The notes below the pieces were generated by a model that was not told the DNA's origin, did not search any database, and saw only the letters and a list, made by a program, of their open reading frames with translations. Made by a program: the position numbers and the translations under genes. Source: Acanthochlamys bracteata (Eukaryota > Streptophyta > Magnoliopsida > Pandanales > Velloziaceae). Taken from it: a stretch of DNA of 64,000 bases. This document shows, in pieces, positions 39,301 to 49,976 of this stretch. Positions within the stretch are counted from its first letter, which is position 1. The number at the start of each line of letters is the position of its first letter. The stretch spans positions 6,448,001 to 6,512,000 of the forward strand of contig CM034130.1 of the NCBI GenBank assembly GCA_019914995.1. The letters are read 5' to 3'.

Positions 39301-41712
39301 TTTTTCAGATCACAGCTATTTACAAGAAGAAACAATAAAATATTTAAAGAAAATAAGTCACAAAACTATATTTTATTCATTTCAGATAACATAGAATAAG
39401 TCCTATTTTCAGTGATGCCTTAGTTTTATGCTTAAAAGTCACTAGTAATCCTGATAATTCAAAAACAAATAGCTCAAAATATGAATGCTTTTCAAGAATG
39501 TTAACTGAACCATCGTGTAGAATGATTCAGATGCGAAGCCACAACATGAAGTGCATACCTACAGAAGCAATTAAACCCCTCAATCAAACCAGGATGTCAA
39601 GAAGATATATGGTAACAACTGCAGCCATGTTTGGCATGGCTTTTGGGAGTGGGTTTGGGCTTTTCAAGCCCAAAACAGCCATGTACAGTATTTTAGAAAT
39701 TATTTTTTAAATTTGGAGGGGATGGATGAATTGTACCAGAGAATAATTATACTTACAAATTTCTTTTTTGAAAACAACCATAAAATTTTTCTGAAAAGTT
39801 TGAGCTAGTTGTGCCTTGCTGGATTTGATCTTTCATTCTAACCTTAATCATTATAATCTTGTACCAGCACAATGGAGAAAACAGATGCTGCAGACAAACA
39901 GCATACTTTAAAACAAAACCTCAAAATCCTCATCTGAGAACTAGGTAGACTTAAGAGTATGCCCGTATTGAGTTAAATCTAACAGAATATGTAAATAAAA
40001 GGAATGCATACCCTGCTGAAGAAGAATTGGTGAGGTCATCTTCATCATTATTATCCTCTACGCTCTGTGCATCCTGACTTTCTTCGAACTAGGCAGACGA
40101 AATGCACAAAATCAGTTACATACCTTATTGTAGCCACACTATGTTAACCTATAATCACTGATCGAGCTTAAGTAAAAAATCTGCAACCTAAAAACAGATG
40201 GGGTTAAGAATTGTGAACTCAACCAACAAATAATGCGAACAAATGATGTTCTTGAAAATCTTAATCAGTACATGGGTAACCAAGTTGCTAAAGAAGTATG
40301 GGAATTAGAAAGCCTAGTAACAGAGTAGAAAATATTACTGCTAGAGACTGTTATCCAGTAACATTTCCGCAAAACTTCATATCATCAATGCAGAGTGTCG
40401 GAGAGCGAAGCAATTACCTTTAAGAAACGAACGTGGAATGCTGGACGTTTATCTGGATCCCTTGCATCTAGAAGGGTCTTTTGGTGTATCAGGACATCTT
40501 CTGCTCTCTCGACACTAACATCAAGTCTATAACTGAAATGAATAAAAAAACAAGAAGAAAATATTTAAGAAGCTAGATCCTTGGATCATAATGTTGAACT
40601 ATGACTTAAGAGTTGGCACTTGTTAATCTGACCATTAGATGTTAGGAGTCAACACAGGAATACCAATATAAGTAAAATATGGAGAATGACTAGTCAAAAG
40701 AACAATAATTTCACTGAAATGCACAACAGCTATCATATATTTAAAGAGAATATGATCAGAACTTGTTGTAATTGAATTCTTTGAAGTTATTGCATCCTTG
40801 AAGCAACTGGTATAACTCATTAACAAAAGGAGGCACTGATCACGCTGGTGTAGAAAACTCAGAAAAGTATAGTAATTGTATGATTATATCTCGTGTTATC
40901 AACTGGTACTACCTCTCCACTTTGACCAAGCAAAGACCATATGAAAATCTAAAACAAAGATATCATATCTTTTCTTCAACACTCCTAATAACCTCGATCA
41001 AGGAAAACCTCAAATGACAGAGAGTAGAAAGTCAAGCTCCAATATAGAAACTATAAGATGAAAGCAGCGGTGTTTTGAATCAGCTCATACTAACTCATAA
41101 TGCAATCAAGCAAACTTTTAGAGACAGAGAGAAAGAGAGTACAAGTCTCTTTTGTGGGATACTAAGATATATAGTATAAAATACAAATGAAAATAACGAA
41201 ATATTCTCAAATTCAATCAAGCAAGAATTAATATAGATAACCAGGGATATTGATTTCAAGCACAGAAATCTCAGAATCAAACTAATTGCATCTTTGCATT
41301 CCATCAAACAAGACCGTATAGAGCATTTTACTTGAACTCGCCAACAGATAAAAATTTTCAAGTAGTATCAGATGATCAGAAACTCCTCACAACTCAACGA
41401 ATTCAATCAACCGAAACACAAATTCAGAAGCAGAGAGAAAGCACGAATCCCGATACATAACCAGCAAAAATTAATAGATTAATATAATAATTATTGCCTC
41501 TGAGGCAACCGAGCGAAGTGTGCGTCAAGCTCATTCCTGAACTCAGGATCAGAAGCCTCAGCTATCCCTATCTCCACAAGCCTTCTATAGATCGCACCAA
41601 CAATATCAAATCCTCCGGCCAGAACTCCGGCGACGCCTCTACCGCCGTGAACCCTCGATGGCGACGAGCTCTCTCCGACTTGCTCCACAGCCACCGCCGC
41701 TCCGAAATCCAT
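33305..41712 (-). CDS. STY46-like: ACT-domain Raf-like Ser/Thr/Tyr kinase, STY46-like, 14 exons
   Basis: Complete 506-residue kinase of the STY8/STY17/STY46 group, whose Arabidopsis members phosphorylate chloroplast transit peptides in the cytosol. Exons, in coding order: 41498-41712, 40418-40532, 40012-40088, 39211-39286, 36832-36942, 36200-36250, 35380-35522, 35159-35266, 34946-35019, 34348-34523, 34164-34259, 33774-33854, 33634-33684, 33305-33451. Phases agree across all joins. Introns are GT-AG except the first, which seems to be GC-AG. Residues about 145-198 form an ACT regulatory domain ([27 protein letters not shown]). The kinase domain has a glycine-rich loop (ASGSCG, 256-261), ATP-binding Lys276 in [12 protein letters not shown] (368-375, Asp370), DFG (388-390) and MAPE (411-414), all intact. 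Arabidopsis relatives are some 550-575 residues, so the linker regions here are short. Which paralogue it is cannot be settled. A PIF/Harbinger-like element fills intron 4. The TGA stop is read from the last exon; no further exon is seen. Confidence 0.93.
37002..39128. mobile_element. PIF/Harbinger-like element inside kinase intron 4
   Basis: Both ends carry the same 14-bp terminal inverted repeat GGGTCTGTTTGGAT, and the element is bounded on each side by TAA (36999-37001 and 39129-39131). A 3-bp TAA/TTA duplication and this TIR type are characteristic of PIF/Harbinger. Subterminal regions are rich in GAGTAA/TTACTC repeats. The 2.1-kb interior has a GC-richer leader-like part (about 37200-37550) but no recognisable transposase, so it is probably a non-autonomous deletion derivative. 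It makes intron 4 about 2.27 kb long without disturbing the splice sites. Confidence 0.85.
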
Positions 41713-42060
41713 TCTTCGAACCGATATCCGATCATCGGATCGCCATCAACAATCTCCGGAGATCAGAGAGGTGTTTGAGTAGAAGGAGAGAAAAGAGAGA
41801 GTGGCGGGGGCTGACGATAGGTATCGCTGGTTAAAGGGATACGAAGGTAACGAAGTTTTGTTGAGGAACGTGACGAGAGGAAAAAAAAAAAAAAAAAAAA
41901 GAGAAGAAGCGGGACATATGGATGACGTGTATCATAGAGGACTTTGATCCCGTGCTCCTGACCAACAGCGAACAAACAATGAACGAATCTATTCGTTATT
42001 TTTTGCGATTTGTTGCTATTTGTGCATGTGGTGCAGTGGTGGTTGGTTCGTTGCTGTTGT
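41713..42060 (-). promoter_or_regulatory. Kinase gene 5' leader and promoter region
   Basis: This is the sequence upstream of the kinase ATG. It includes a purine/pyrimidine-biased leader (AGAGAGAAAA on the plus strand) and a poly(A) tract at about 41881-41900. No convincing TATA box was identified, so the transcription start is unknown. Confidence 0.35.
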
Positions 42061-42394
42061 AGCTTTATATTCCTGCTTACTGACACGATAGTTCAATTTA
42101 AGTGAAAAACATTTAAGAAAGATTTGTTTGTTATAATTTGAAGTTTGGAATAATTGATTAAACAGTCCTGTCTGTTCATAATTAAAACGAGGTCAAAATT
42201 ATATATTCCAAAAAAGCTTCAGAATTTTAATATTAAGATGAGTGATATTTAAAAAATAATAATCAAACTAGTGTGAATTTTAGTTATAATAGTTGTCAAT
42301 ATTGAAGGGAAGGTCAAAAAAACACCCATCAAAACATAAAATTTATATGTGGAATTTTTTATAGCACCAAATCACTTAGTACTATAATGGTTCC

Positions 42395-43075
42395 AAGGAG
42401 AGAAAATTTTGAAGGAAGAGAAAAAGATAGAAATGAGATGCTGAAAATGTCATCATATAGTGACTCCATAAGAGAGGAGCCATGTTAAGAATCATGACCG
42501 TCGGATCTAAAATATGATGTATGTGGTGAGACAATATGCGCACATCCGATTCCCTATATATATATATGAGGTTTCACATATCACGTTTGTTACACAGATC
42601 CACGCAGATTGTGTTGTGAACCGTTAGATCTTGATTGGACGGTCCATAATGCACTCGTTGGATGCTCGCTGCAGAGACAACGCGCGAAGGCATTTTCATT
42701 ATCTCACTCATAAAAACGTCTCATGCTCGCGTTACTTCTCTTCTCATCGCTTGTTTCTTCTTTCTTCTTCTCTCGCGAGCCAGATCCCTTCCGGCCTTGC
42801 CTTCTTCTCCCTTGCTCAGGCTCAATTGTCCCTCATCTCTTTCCCTTCTGTAATCACTCTTAAAATAACAAACATTTTCGCTTCAAACCCTAGCATTTCG
42901 TTCATCACTAGTCGAGCGTTCAATCACCGCCGACGAACAAAATTATGGCTAACAAAGCGTGAATTTCTCTTTTTCTCCTTTTTCTATGCTTTCTATCTCA
43001 TTCAATTTCAGGATTCGCCACAGTTCATCAGTCCTCTTTCATTGCGGCCAGAGCGTTTGGATGCCGGTTAAAAAT
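42395..43075. mobile_element. Probable remnants of two element ends meeting at a TA repeat
   Basis: At 42554-42568 a short TATATA run separates two sequences that each look like a Mutator-like element end. To its left, read on the minus strand, is GGGAATCGGATGTGCGCAT followed by ATCCGACGGTCATGATT. To its right is GAGGTTTCACATATCACG followed by GAACCGTTAGATCTTGATT. The right part continues into a CT-rich, GC-richer leader-like stretch (about 42650-42920, with AAACCCTAG) resembling the arms of the elements at 44.9-52 kb. No matching opposite ends were found, so these are probably partial. An open frame at 42631-43071 has no family motif. Confidence 0.4.
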
Positions 43076-44204
43076 CGAATTTCAGTTAGCTTTTTAAATC
43101 CTTTTCTGTTGTAGTGTTTTGATTTTACCGTTCCAAAATTTATAAATTTTTTTAACATCATCAATTTCGTCTGATACAAATTTTTACGGCCAAAAAAGCT
43201 TTATAAATACTATGTTATATGTATTTTGTTTCAATTTTTTACTGTGTTGTGTGAATGATAATTTTTTATGTGTATTTTAGAACTTCTTTATGTAACTTTT
43301 CTCAAAAAAGTTACTTCTAAAACAAAAGAACCCAACTAACAATTGATTGGAATTCTTTAATATAAGGTGCTTTTGAAAGAAAACCTTACTTTAAAAATAT
43401 TTTGCAAAAAGAGATTATCTTTCTTTAGTTTAAAAATAATAATAATAATACATGTGAAGATTTTATACTTTATAAATAACTTATACTTTCTAAATTTTAA
43501 ACAAATTAAAAAGTAATGCTAAAATTTTATTGGAAACAAAAAGTTGAAATTAAATAGAGAAACACTTTGAAACGCAATGCCAAAAGTGTGACCCTTTTTG
43601 GCCACCCATTGAGCTCATTTTCACAAACCTATTAAGAAGTTCGACTTCGGATTAGCTAGTCGAACTCTACCTTACTCATTAATAAAATATTTACTATTAT
43701 TTTATAATTATTTTAATCTATAATACCGTTAGATTATTAGTCTGATGAGCTAATATATAATTTTTACCAGAGTAATAGGCATATAACTTTTATTGTCTAA
43801 AAAAAAATAATGCAAGAGTTGTATCAGCTCAAAAATTGCTTTCGAATCGTAACTACAATTACATGAGTCAATAAATAGTTGGATAAATATTAAGAAACTT
43901 AATTTGAAAATATATGATGCTTTTTTAATTAGCCTCTCGTTTATCAATCCCTCTAATCTCACTTTTCTAAAACTCATTTTTAATACAAAATAAATTAAAA
44001 TTTTATAATATTATTTTGATAAAAAATTTATTTTGTAAAGTTTAATTTTAAATTTACTTATAATATAAACTAAATATAAAATTTATTTTATAAAAATATT
44101 TTTATTTTTATTTTTTAAACTTACTTTTGAAAAAGTAAGTTTATTCTAAATAAAGACGCCATTTTTCAAACTAACACGTCCATTTAGATATCAGTCATTA
44201 GGAA
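43076..44204. other. AT-rich intergenic DNA
   Basis: No gene or element with clear ends is recognised. The sequence is strongly AT-rich with homopolymer-like runs. Confidence 0.45.
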
Positions 44205-44412
44205 GGGGCGGTTTGGATAGACTTATTTTAACTTATAAATTAAAAATAGTAAAATAAGAGTGTTTGGATGAACAACTTATAAATTACTTTTTCAACTTAT
44301 AAGTCACAAAAATAAAAATTATGCTGAATAACTTTTCCAAAAAAGTCACACGCGACTTTTTTGTCTGTTTGGAGAAAAGACACTGTTGACCCTGTTAACT
44401 TAACATATTTAT

Positions 44413-44417
<5 letters not shown>
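44205..44417. mobile_element. Left half of a MITE split by nested insertions
   Basis: This begins GGGGCGGTTTGGATAGACTT, and its partner end at 62246, read inward, begins GGGGCCGTTTGGCTAAACTT (17 of 20 identical). GAA precedes the left end and GAA follows the right end, a possible 3-bp target duplication. Each half is 213 bp long and stops at a TA-rich array. The simplest reading is one about 430-bp MITE whose central TA-rich part received all the elements now lying at 44.4-62.0 kb. Confidence 0.65.

Positions 44418-44475
<58 letters not shown>
44418..44475. repeat. (TA)n microsatellite
   Basis: This is a 58-bp almost pure TA run bounding the left end of foldback MITE copy B. Confidence 0.95.
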
Positions 44476-44477
<2 letters not shown>

Positions 44478-44847
44478 ATAAAATATAGGCACATATAGGC
44501 CTTAAAGGCACATGTGTACACATGTCGGCCAAAAGTGGCCGGCGAGCTCTCCAAATCCAATCTTCACCGTTGGATATGAAGAACCATGAGTTGAAACATG
44601 TTGATAAAATTTCAGCTCAATCGGAATACGAACCTACCTTCATCGGAACTCTTGATCAAAATGACATAAACTTTTAAATTTGACAAAAGATATATATTTT
44701 GTTTTTGTGTCACTTTGATCAAGAGTTTCGATGGAGGTCGGTTCATATTCCGATTGAGCTGAAATTTTATCAACATGTTCTCAACTCATGGTTCTTCATA
44801 TCCAACGGTGGAGATTGAATTTGGAGAGCTCGCCGGCTACTTTTGAC

Positions 44848-44851
<4 letters not shown>
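44476..44851. mobile_element. Palindromic foldback MITE, copy B
   Basis: Two long inverted arms (about 44530-44670 and 44710-44851) share 'GCCGGCGAGCTCTCCAAAT', 'CCGTTGGATATGAAGAACC', 'TTTCAGCTCAATCGGAATAC' and 'CTTGATCAA'. The arm core is the same family as copy A at 2930-3325. The left end carries an extra terminal segment starting GGATAAAATATAGGCACA, with no counterpart at the right, so the right end looks truncated or the left extended. TA repeats bound both sides. There is no coding capacity. Confidence 0.85.

Positions 44852-44879
<28 letters not shown>
44852..44879. repeat. (TA)n microsatellite
   Basis: This is a pure TA run between foldback MITE copy B and the Mutator-like element that follows. 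Confidence 0.95.
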
Positions 44880-44880
44880 G

Positions 44881-46796
44881 GGATGGGATATGTGCACATC
44901 CCATCCCTTTATACACATGAATTACTATAGGCACAGGTATTGAATGAACGGTTGTGATGATTTGTTTTTTGTTTTCAACGGTGCAATGAATCAGCGAGAA
45001 GATAAGCTACGCACACAGCCGTAGGGTTTCATTTGTGCACCGCGCTCATTTCTTTTCTTCTCTCTACAGCGGCGCGATTTTGCCGTTCCTTGGCTCGATT
45101 TCTTTTCCCCTCTCTGAATCGAGTTCTCCTTGGCTCGATTTTGCTATTCCGGTCTTTGTTCGGCTTTTGATCAAGGGTCCGACTCGATTCCGTCCGACTC
45201 GATTCCGTCTCCGGCTTCGAAATGAGCAAAATTGAGTTCTCGGCGCTCGATTACGGCTCGATTTCGTCTCTCGGTGTCCATTTCGGCTGTCGATCGGGAT
45301 CTGGGCTCAGTTTCGTTGCCGGTTTCGACTCCGACCGACTTTGGCTCCGGCTTCGAAACGAGCAAATCGAGTTCTCCTCGCTCGGTTACGGCTCGATGTC
45401 GGATCTCGGTGACCATGTCGGCTTGTGATCGATATCTGGGCTCGAATTGATCTCCGGCTTCGTCTCCGACTCCAGTGACACATGTTTTACTGTTGGCACA
45501 TGACTTGGGTCAACAGCTGTGATTCTTGTAGCATTATCGCTTCAACAGTGCAGATGCAGCCGCAGAAACGAGCAAAATCGAGTTCATCGCTCGGTTACGG
45601 CTCGAATCGGCTTCCGGTGTCCATTTTCGGCTTGGCTTTCTCTCCGGCTTCGACTTTTTATTTTTTTATTTTTATTTCAATTTTTTTATGATTTGTTTTA
45701 ATTTCCGATGATTTTTTTTTATTTTACCGATTTAATTTTCGTTGATTTGATTTATACGGTGTATTGGATTTGATTTATACGGTGTATTGGTTTTGTTTTA
45801 TACGGTGTATTAATTTTGATTTATACGGTGTATTGGTTTTGATTTATACGGTGTATTAATTTTGATTTATACGGTGTATTGGATTTGATTTATAATGCGG
45901 TGGATAGTTGGCTCGGAAATATGTTGAATGAATGCATGAGTTGCTAAGATTGGGACGGGATGTTGGTTTGCTGTATCACAGCCGTTGTGAAAATTTTCGA
46001 TACGAGACAATGATGGAGTTGCTTATAATTCCGCACTACCTATTTGGAGCACACAGCAAGGCAGTTAGGATGGCCATGCATGGCAACCTCTGCAGCTGTG
46101 CCTCTATAACAGGCAGTGCGGAGAGGGAGACAACCATGGATTGTTTCCAAACAGTCCTGGACAAAGGTTGTACCTTGTTTCTCAGTGCCTGACGTAAAAG
46201 CATGACTCTGAGCCTCATTCCTCCTTCCTCTTCATTGCTGCTTTGTTGTTGATGAATGTATGCTGGAAATCTCGATCATGTGATTGTCGCCGTTGTGAAA
46301 TACTGGAAATGTAATTTTAATTCTTCCTCTGTTGTAATCTTCTCAATGTAATTCTCTCGTCAGAATAGCTTGTAATTTCTCTGCTGTGATTCTTTTATAA
46401 GAATGCTTATGTAATTCGATTCAAAGCTGTGAATGAAATTTTTAAGAACTTGCAGAAATAATATTACATTATTATCAGCAAACTTTAAAAAAAAAACTTC
46501 AAAAAATAAAGTCAAACAAAATGCTATTATTAATAAAATTAATTGAAATATATTAAAAATATTCAAACAAAATTAAATCAAACGTCACATGCTCGCTGCA
46601 TGCATTTTAATCACACAGCAGCCTGCGTTTAATCACAACGCCTCCTGCGTTTAATCACAACGCCATGCAAAATAGCGCCATTCCTGCAAGCGATAAACAC
46701 AACTCTAACAATAAATGCTACTTACACGCTTAATTACAACATTTAATCACTCGTTATTAAATAATAGCTACAGTATTCACCTACTTTTTTTCCCGC
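44881..46796 (+). repeat. Left terminal inverted repeat of the MULE
   Basis: This is about 1.9 kb and pairs with 49977-51792. Within 45060-45640 the motif CTCG(A/G)TTACGGCTCGA occurs three times and the shorter GGCTCGAT more often; such clustered subterminal motifs are candidate transposase-binding sites. The part at 45920-46260 (GAGGATG-type, then GGCAGTTAGGATGGCCATG and AACAGGCAGTGCGGAGAGG) also has relatives at 60.4-61.0 kb. Confidence 0.85.
45751..45888 (+). repeat. 23-bp subterminal tandem repeats, six units
   Basis: Units start at 45751, 45774, 45797, 45820, 45843 and 45866, each beginning TTTATACGGTGTATT, with a degenerate seventh at 45889. The complementary array is in the right arm at about 50840-50985, and a diverged version (CAATACACCATAAAATCAAA) lies at about 61270-61335 in the second MULE. 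Regular spacing suggests a protein-binding array at the element ends, but that is inferred. Confidence 0.88.
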
Positions 46797-47214
46797 TGTT
46801 TCTTTCTCCGTTCTGTTCGAGCGCGTATTTCATTCTTTACTGTTTTATTTCGTTCTTCTTTTCTTGTTTCTAACATGTTTAGATAAATCTCAAATACAAA
46901 TGCATCTGTGTGATTTTTATTCTCGTCTACAAACAAGCACAGCTACTGGGCTCTTCTTTTTTCTACATGAATCCAGACATTTCAAATTGTGAAGGTGTTT
47001 TACCAGACGAAAATTTTGATAATGTGAATTTTTTTTGTTGTAATATTCTATTACTGAATTTAAAACAAAGCATAACAAATACAAAATCTAATATCTCTGT
47101 TGCTGTTTTTAGTTTTTTTTATATCAAAAGTGGAATAGAATAGTGAAAGAATGAAGAACGAAATTTTTTTAAAAAAAATACATCTCTGTTATGTTCTAGC
47201 TTTTACATTGTTAA

Positions 47215-49651
47215 CGCAATTTTATTTTTATAGCTTTTGAAACAAATGCAACCGAGTGTTCTGCTGCATCAACTCAGAATTTAAATGCACAGAAGGAGAA
47301 GTCACCATGCTTAGATATGATTTTTCCAACACTTGAAGCAGCAAAAGAACTTTATATATATTACGGAAGAGCAACCGGATTTAGTGCTGTTATTCGAAGT
47401 ACTGAGAAGAAAAAGGGTTTCGATGAAGTCAATGCTTGTCTAATGACTTGTCAGCGTTTTGGAAATTATAGAGAGCATGCCAAGAAACAAACGTATGAGG
47501 ATTCCAACCGAGCGTCTACTAAGAAGAGAAGTAGGTTTACAGTAAAGTGTGGATGTCCTGCAAGAATGAAAGTGACAAAACAACCAACCGGATTGTGGAA
47601 GGTGACTCAGTATATTGATAAGCATAACCACAATTTTATCAGTCCCGCTAAGAGGATGCGTATGCCTGTCTGTAAGCATATGCCTGCTGCAGCTAAGTTA
47701 TTAATTGACTCATTTCGTGATGAGAGTATACCTGTGAATAAAGTTGTAGATATTCTCGATGGATCACAGATTGGTTTTGATGATAGAGATTGTTGGAATC
47801 ATTTAGGACCGTCGAAAAATTACAAAAAACCTGTCCAAAGGGATGCAACCGTAGCACTCAATTTTTTCAAAAAGAAAAGTATAGAAGATCCAATTTTTTT
47901 TTATGCAATACAGATGGATAGTGAAGCAAGGGCAATAAACTTTTTTTGGGTTGATGGTCGATCTCGCCTGCAGTTTCAATATTTTGGTGATGTGCTATTT
48001 TTCGACACTACGTATCGTACGAATGTGTATGAAATACCGTTTGCCCCATTTATTGGAGTTAATCATCATATGCAGTCAATTCAGTTTGGTTGTGCATTAC
48101 TTTTGGATGAGACGGAAGAATCTTTTTTTTGGCTGTTTGAGACATGGCTTGCAGCTATGGGAGGGCGTGCTCCATCTTCTATTATTACAGATCAAGACCG
48201 AGCTATGACTGCAGCAGTTGAGAAGGTATTTCCTACAACACGACATCGATTTTGTTTATGGCATGTGATGAAAAAATTTCCAGAAAAACTTCCACATATT
48301 TATTCAAAAAATCACAATTCAAAAAAGATATTCGAATGTGTATTCGAGAAACCTATACTCCTTCTGTCTTTGAATCGGGATGGAATGAACTGATATTTAA
48401 GTACAATTTGGTCGAGAACGAATGACTTCAGGGAATATATGAAATTCGAAAGAAATGGGCTCCAGTTTATCACTTGGATACTTTTTATGCCGGTATGAAT
48501 ACGACAGGACGCTCAGAAGGTATGAATTCTGTTTACAACAAATTTTTTCATCCAACTACAACTCTTCGCGAGTTTGTAGTAAAGAACGATAAGTGTTTAG
48601 CTAAAATTGTTGAAAAAGAAAAAAAAAAGGATTATATTAGCGAACACTTTGATCGTATTGTTGATGGTCATGCCTTTCTGTTGAAGAATGCAGCAAATAT
48701 ATATACTAGAAATGTGTACGACAAATTCAAAAAAGAATTTGAGAAAGCTCTAGCAGAGTATATCTTATTTGACGATGAAAAGAATAGTGATGGCTTCACG
48801 ACGTACATATATAAATCTCGGTTGCTTGGTGACAATCGTACGTGGAAGGTTAAATTCAACCATGCCACGAAGGAAGGTTGTTGTGAATGTAAATTGTTTG
48901 AGTTTGTAGGAATTCTCTGTGGACATCTTTTAAAAGTTTTTCAGTCCCGTGATATGGAAATACCTGATAACTTCATTCTTAAGAGGTGGATGAAACGAGC
49001 TAACAAATATAGAGCTCAGTACGATGGTGAAGCAGTACGAGGGCTTGCAAATTCTGACCTACTGAGAACTACCCAACTTTTGAAGATTTCTAGCCAGTTG
49101 TCCTATGATGCAGGTGAAACAGACGAGACTTTTCAGTTGATATTGCAAACATTACAAAAATTGTCATTGCAAATCAATGAAGTAAAGAAGACTAATGATA
49201 GCTCAAAATTCAGTTCATACACCGGTAATGAGAGCTCTCAAGTTGATGTCAATGCGTCTCAAGTTCTACTATTGAATCCAAATATTTCACAGACCAAGGG
49301 AAGGAAAAAAGAAATAAAAGCTTCCGTCAGTAGTAGTAGAATAAAAGGTGGTTTGGAAAAATCTGTTGCAAGAGCCAAAGCTAAAATATATAGGAGATGT
49401 GCTTGTTGTAACAAGATTGGTGTTAAACACGACAAACGAAATTGTCCTGAAAATCCAAATCGAAAGAAGAAGATAAGTAAGTGTAATTGTTACTTAATTT
49501 TCTTGTCCTAATTTACTATGTTTTCAAATTAAAATTAGTGTTAACTTTTGTTAAAATTTTTACTTGGCAGTTATTGATGAAGATACCGACGAAGACAAAC
49601 ACAGTGATGAAAATGAAAGTATACATAACGACAGTGATGAAGAATTATGAA
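47215..49651 (+). pseudogene. FAR1-like Mutator transposase, interrupted
   Basis: DDE-type MULE transposase related to FAR1/FHY3. The first open stretch, with its first ATG at 47317, has an N-terminal FAR1 zinc-binding domain (GFSAVIRSTEKKKGF, CPARMKVTKQ, DKHNHNF), then the transposase core: FFDTTY (first Asp), HHMQSIQFGCALLLDETEES, IITDQDRAM (second Asp), and HRFCLWHV with the C-x2-H motif of Mutator transposases. The second stretch, 48474-49511, has TGRSEGMN (likely catalytic Glu), a SWIM zinc finger (CECKLFEFVGILCGH) and a CCHC-like knuckle (CACCNKIGVKHDKRNC). Between them there is a frameshift near 48310-48320 and a TGA at 48423-48425 where relatives have Trp. A final small exon is likely at 49570-49650 after an intron with donor GTAAGTG at 49477-49483; it codes a short acidic tail (DEDTDEDKHSDENES). 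An upstream exon with an ATG at 46967 is possible, but its phase does not fit cleanly. Confidence 0.88.
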
Positions 49652-49976
49652 TAGGTGATGATTTTGGGATTGATTTATGAAGCTGGATGACTGTAGTTTG
49701 TAAATTCTGTATAGCTATCTAAGTGTAAATTATGGTTTTGTTCAACTGTAAAAGTTGTATAGGTTTTGTTCTAATATATAACTTACTTTTATGTTTGTAT
49801 TTTTTTTATTATAACATCATTTTCTTATTGCTTATTACTTATACCATTACTTGTTTTTAAAATAAAATTTAAAAAAAATAGAGAGACATAGGGAGAGAAA
49901 CAGAGCCGTAGAGAAACAGAGCTCGGGCGAGAAACAGAACGCTGGAGAGAAATAGAGCCACTATGGCTTGGCTGTT

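Noticed and set aside
42631-43071. 146-codon open frame
   Set aside because: It has no family motif, lies in a CT-rich leader-like stretch next to element ends, and its composition is low-complexity Ser/Phe-rich.
44297-44560. Open frame with a long IYIYIY run, and a similar one at 51739-51957
   Set aside because: The runs are translated TA microsatellite; there is no protein evidence.
45751-45888. Regular 23-bp repeats considered as a CRISPR-like array
   Set aside because: The units are directly tandem with no unique spacers, they lie in a transposon arm, and the genome is a plant's.
47215-49651. Annotation as a domesticated host FAR1-RELATED SEQUENCE gene
   Set aside because: The gene lies between long inverted repeats and is interrupted by a frameshift and a stop, so it is a transposon transposase and not a host FRS gene.
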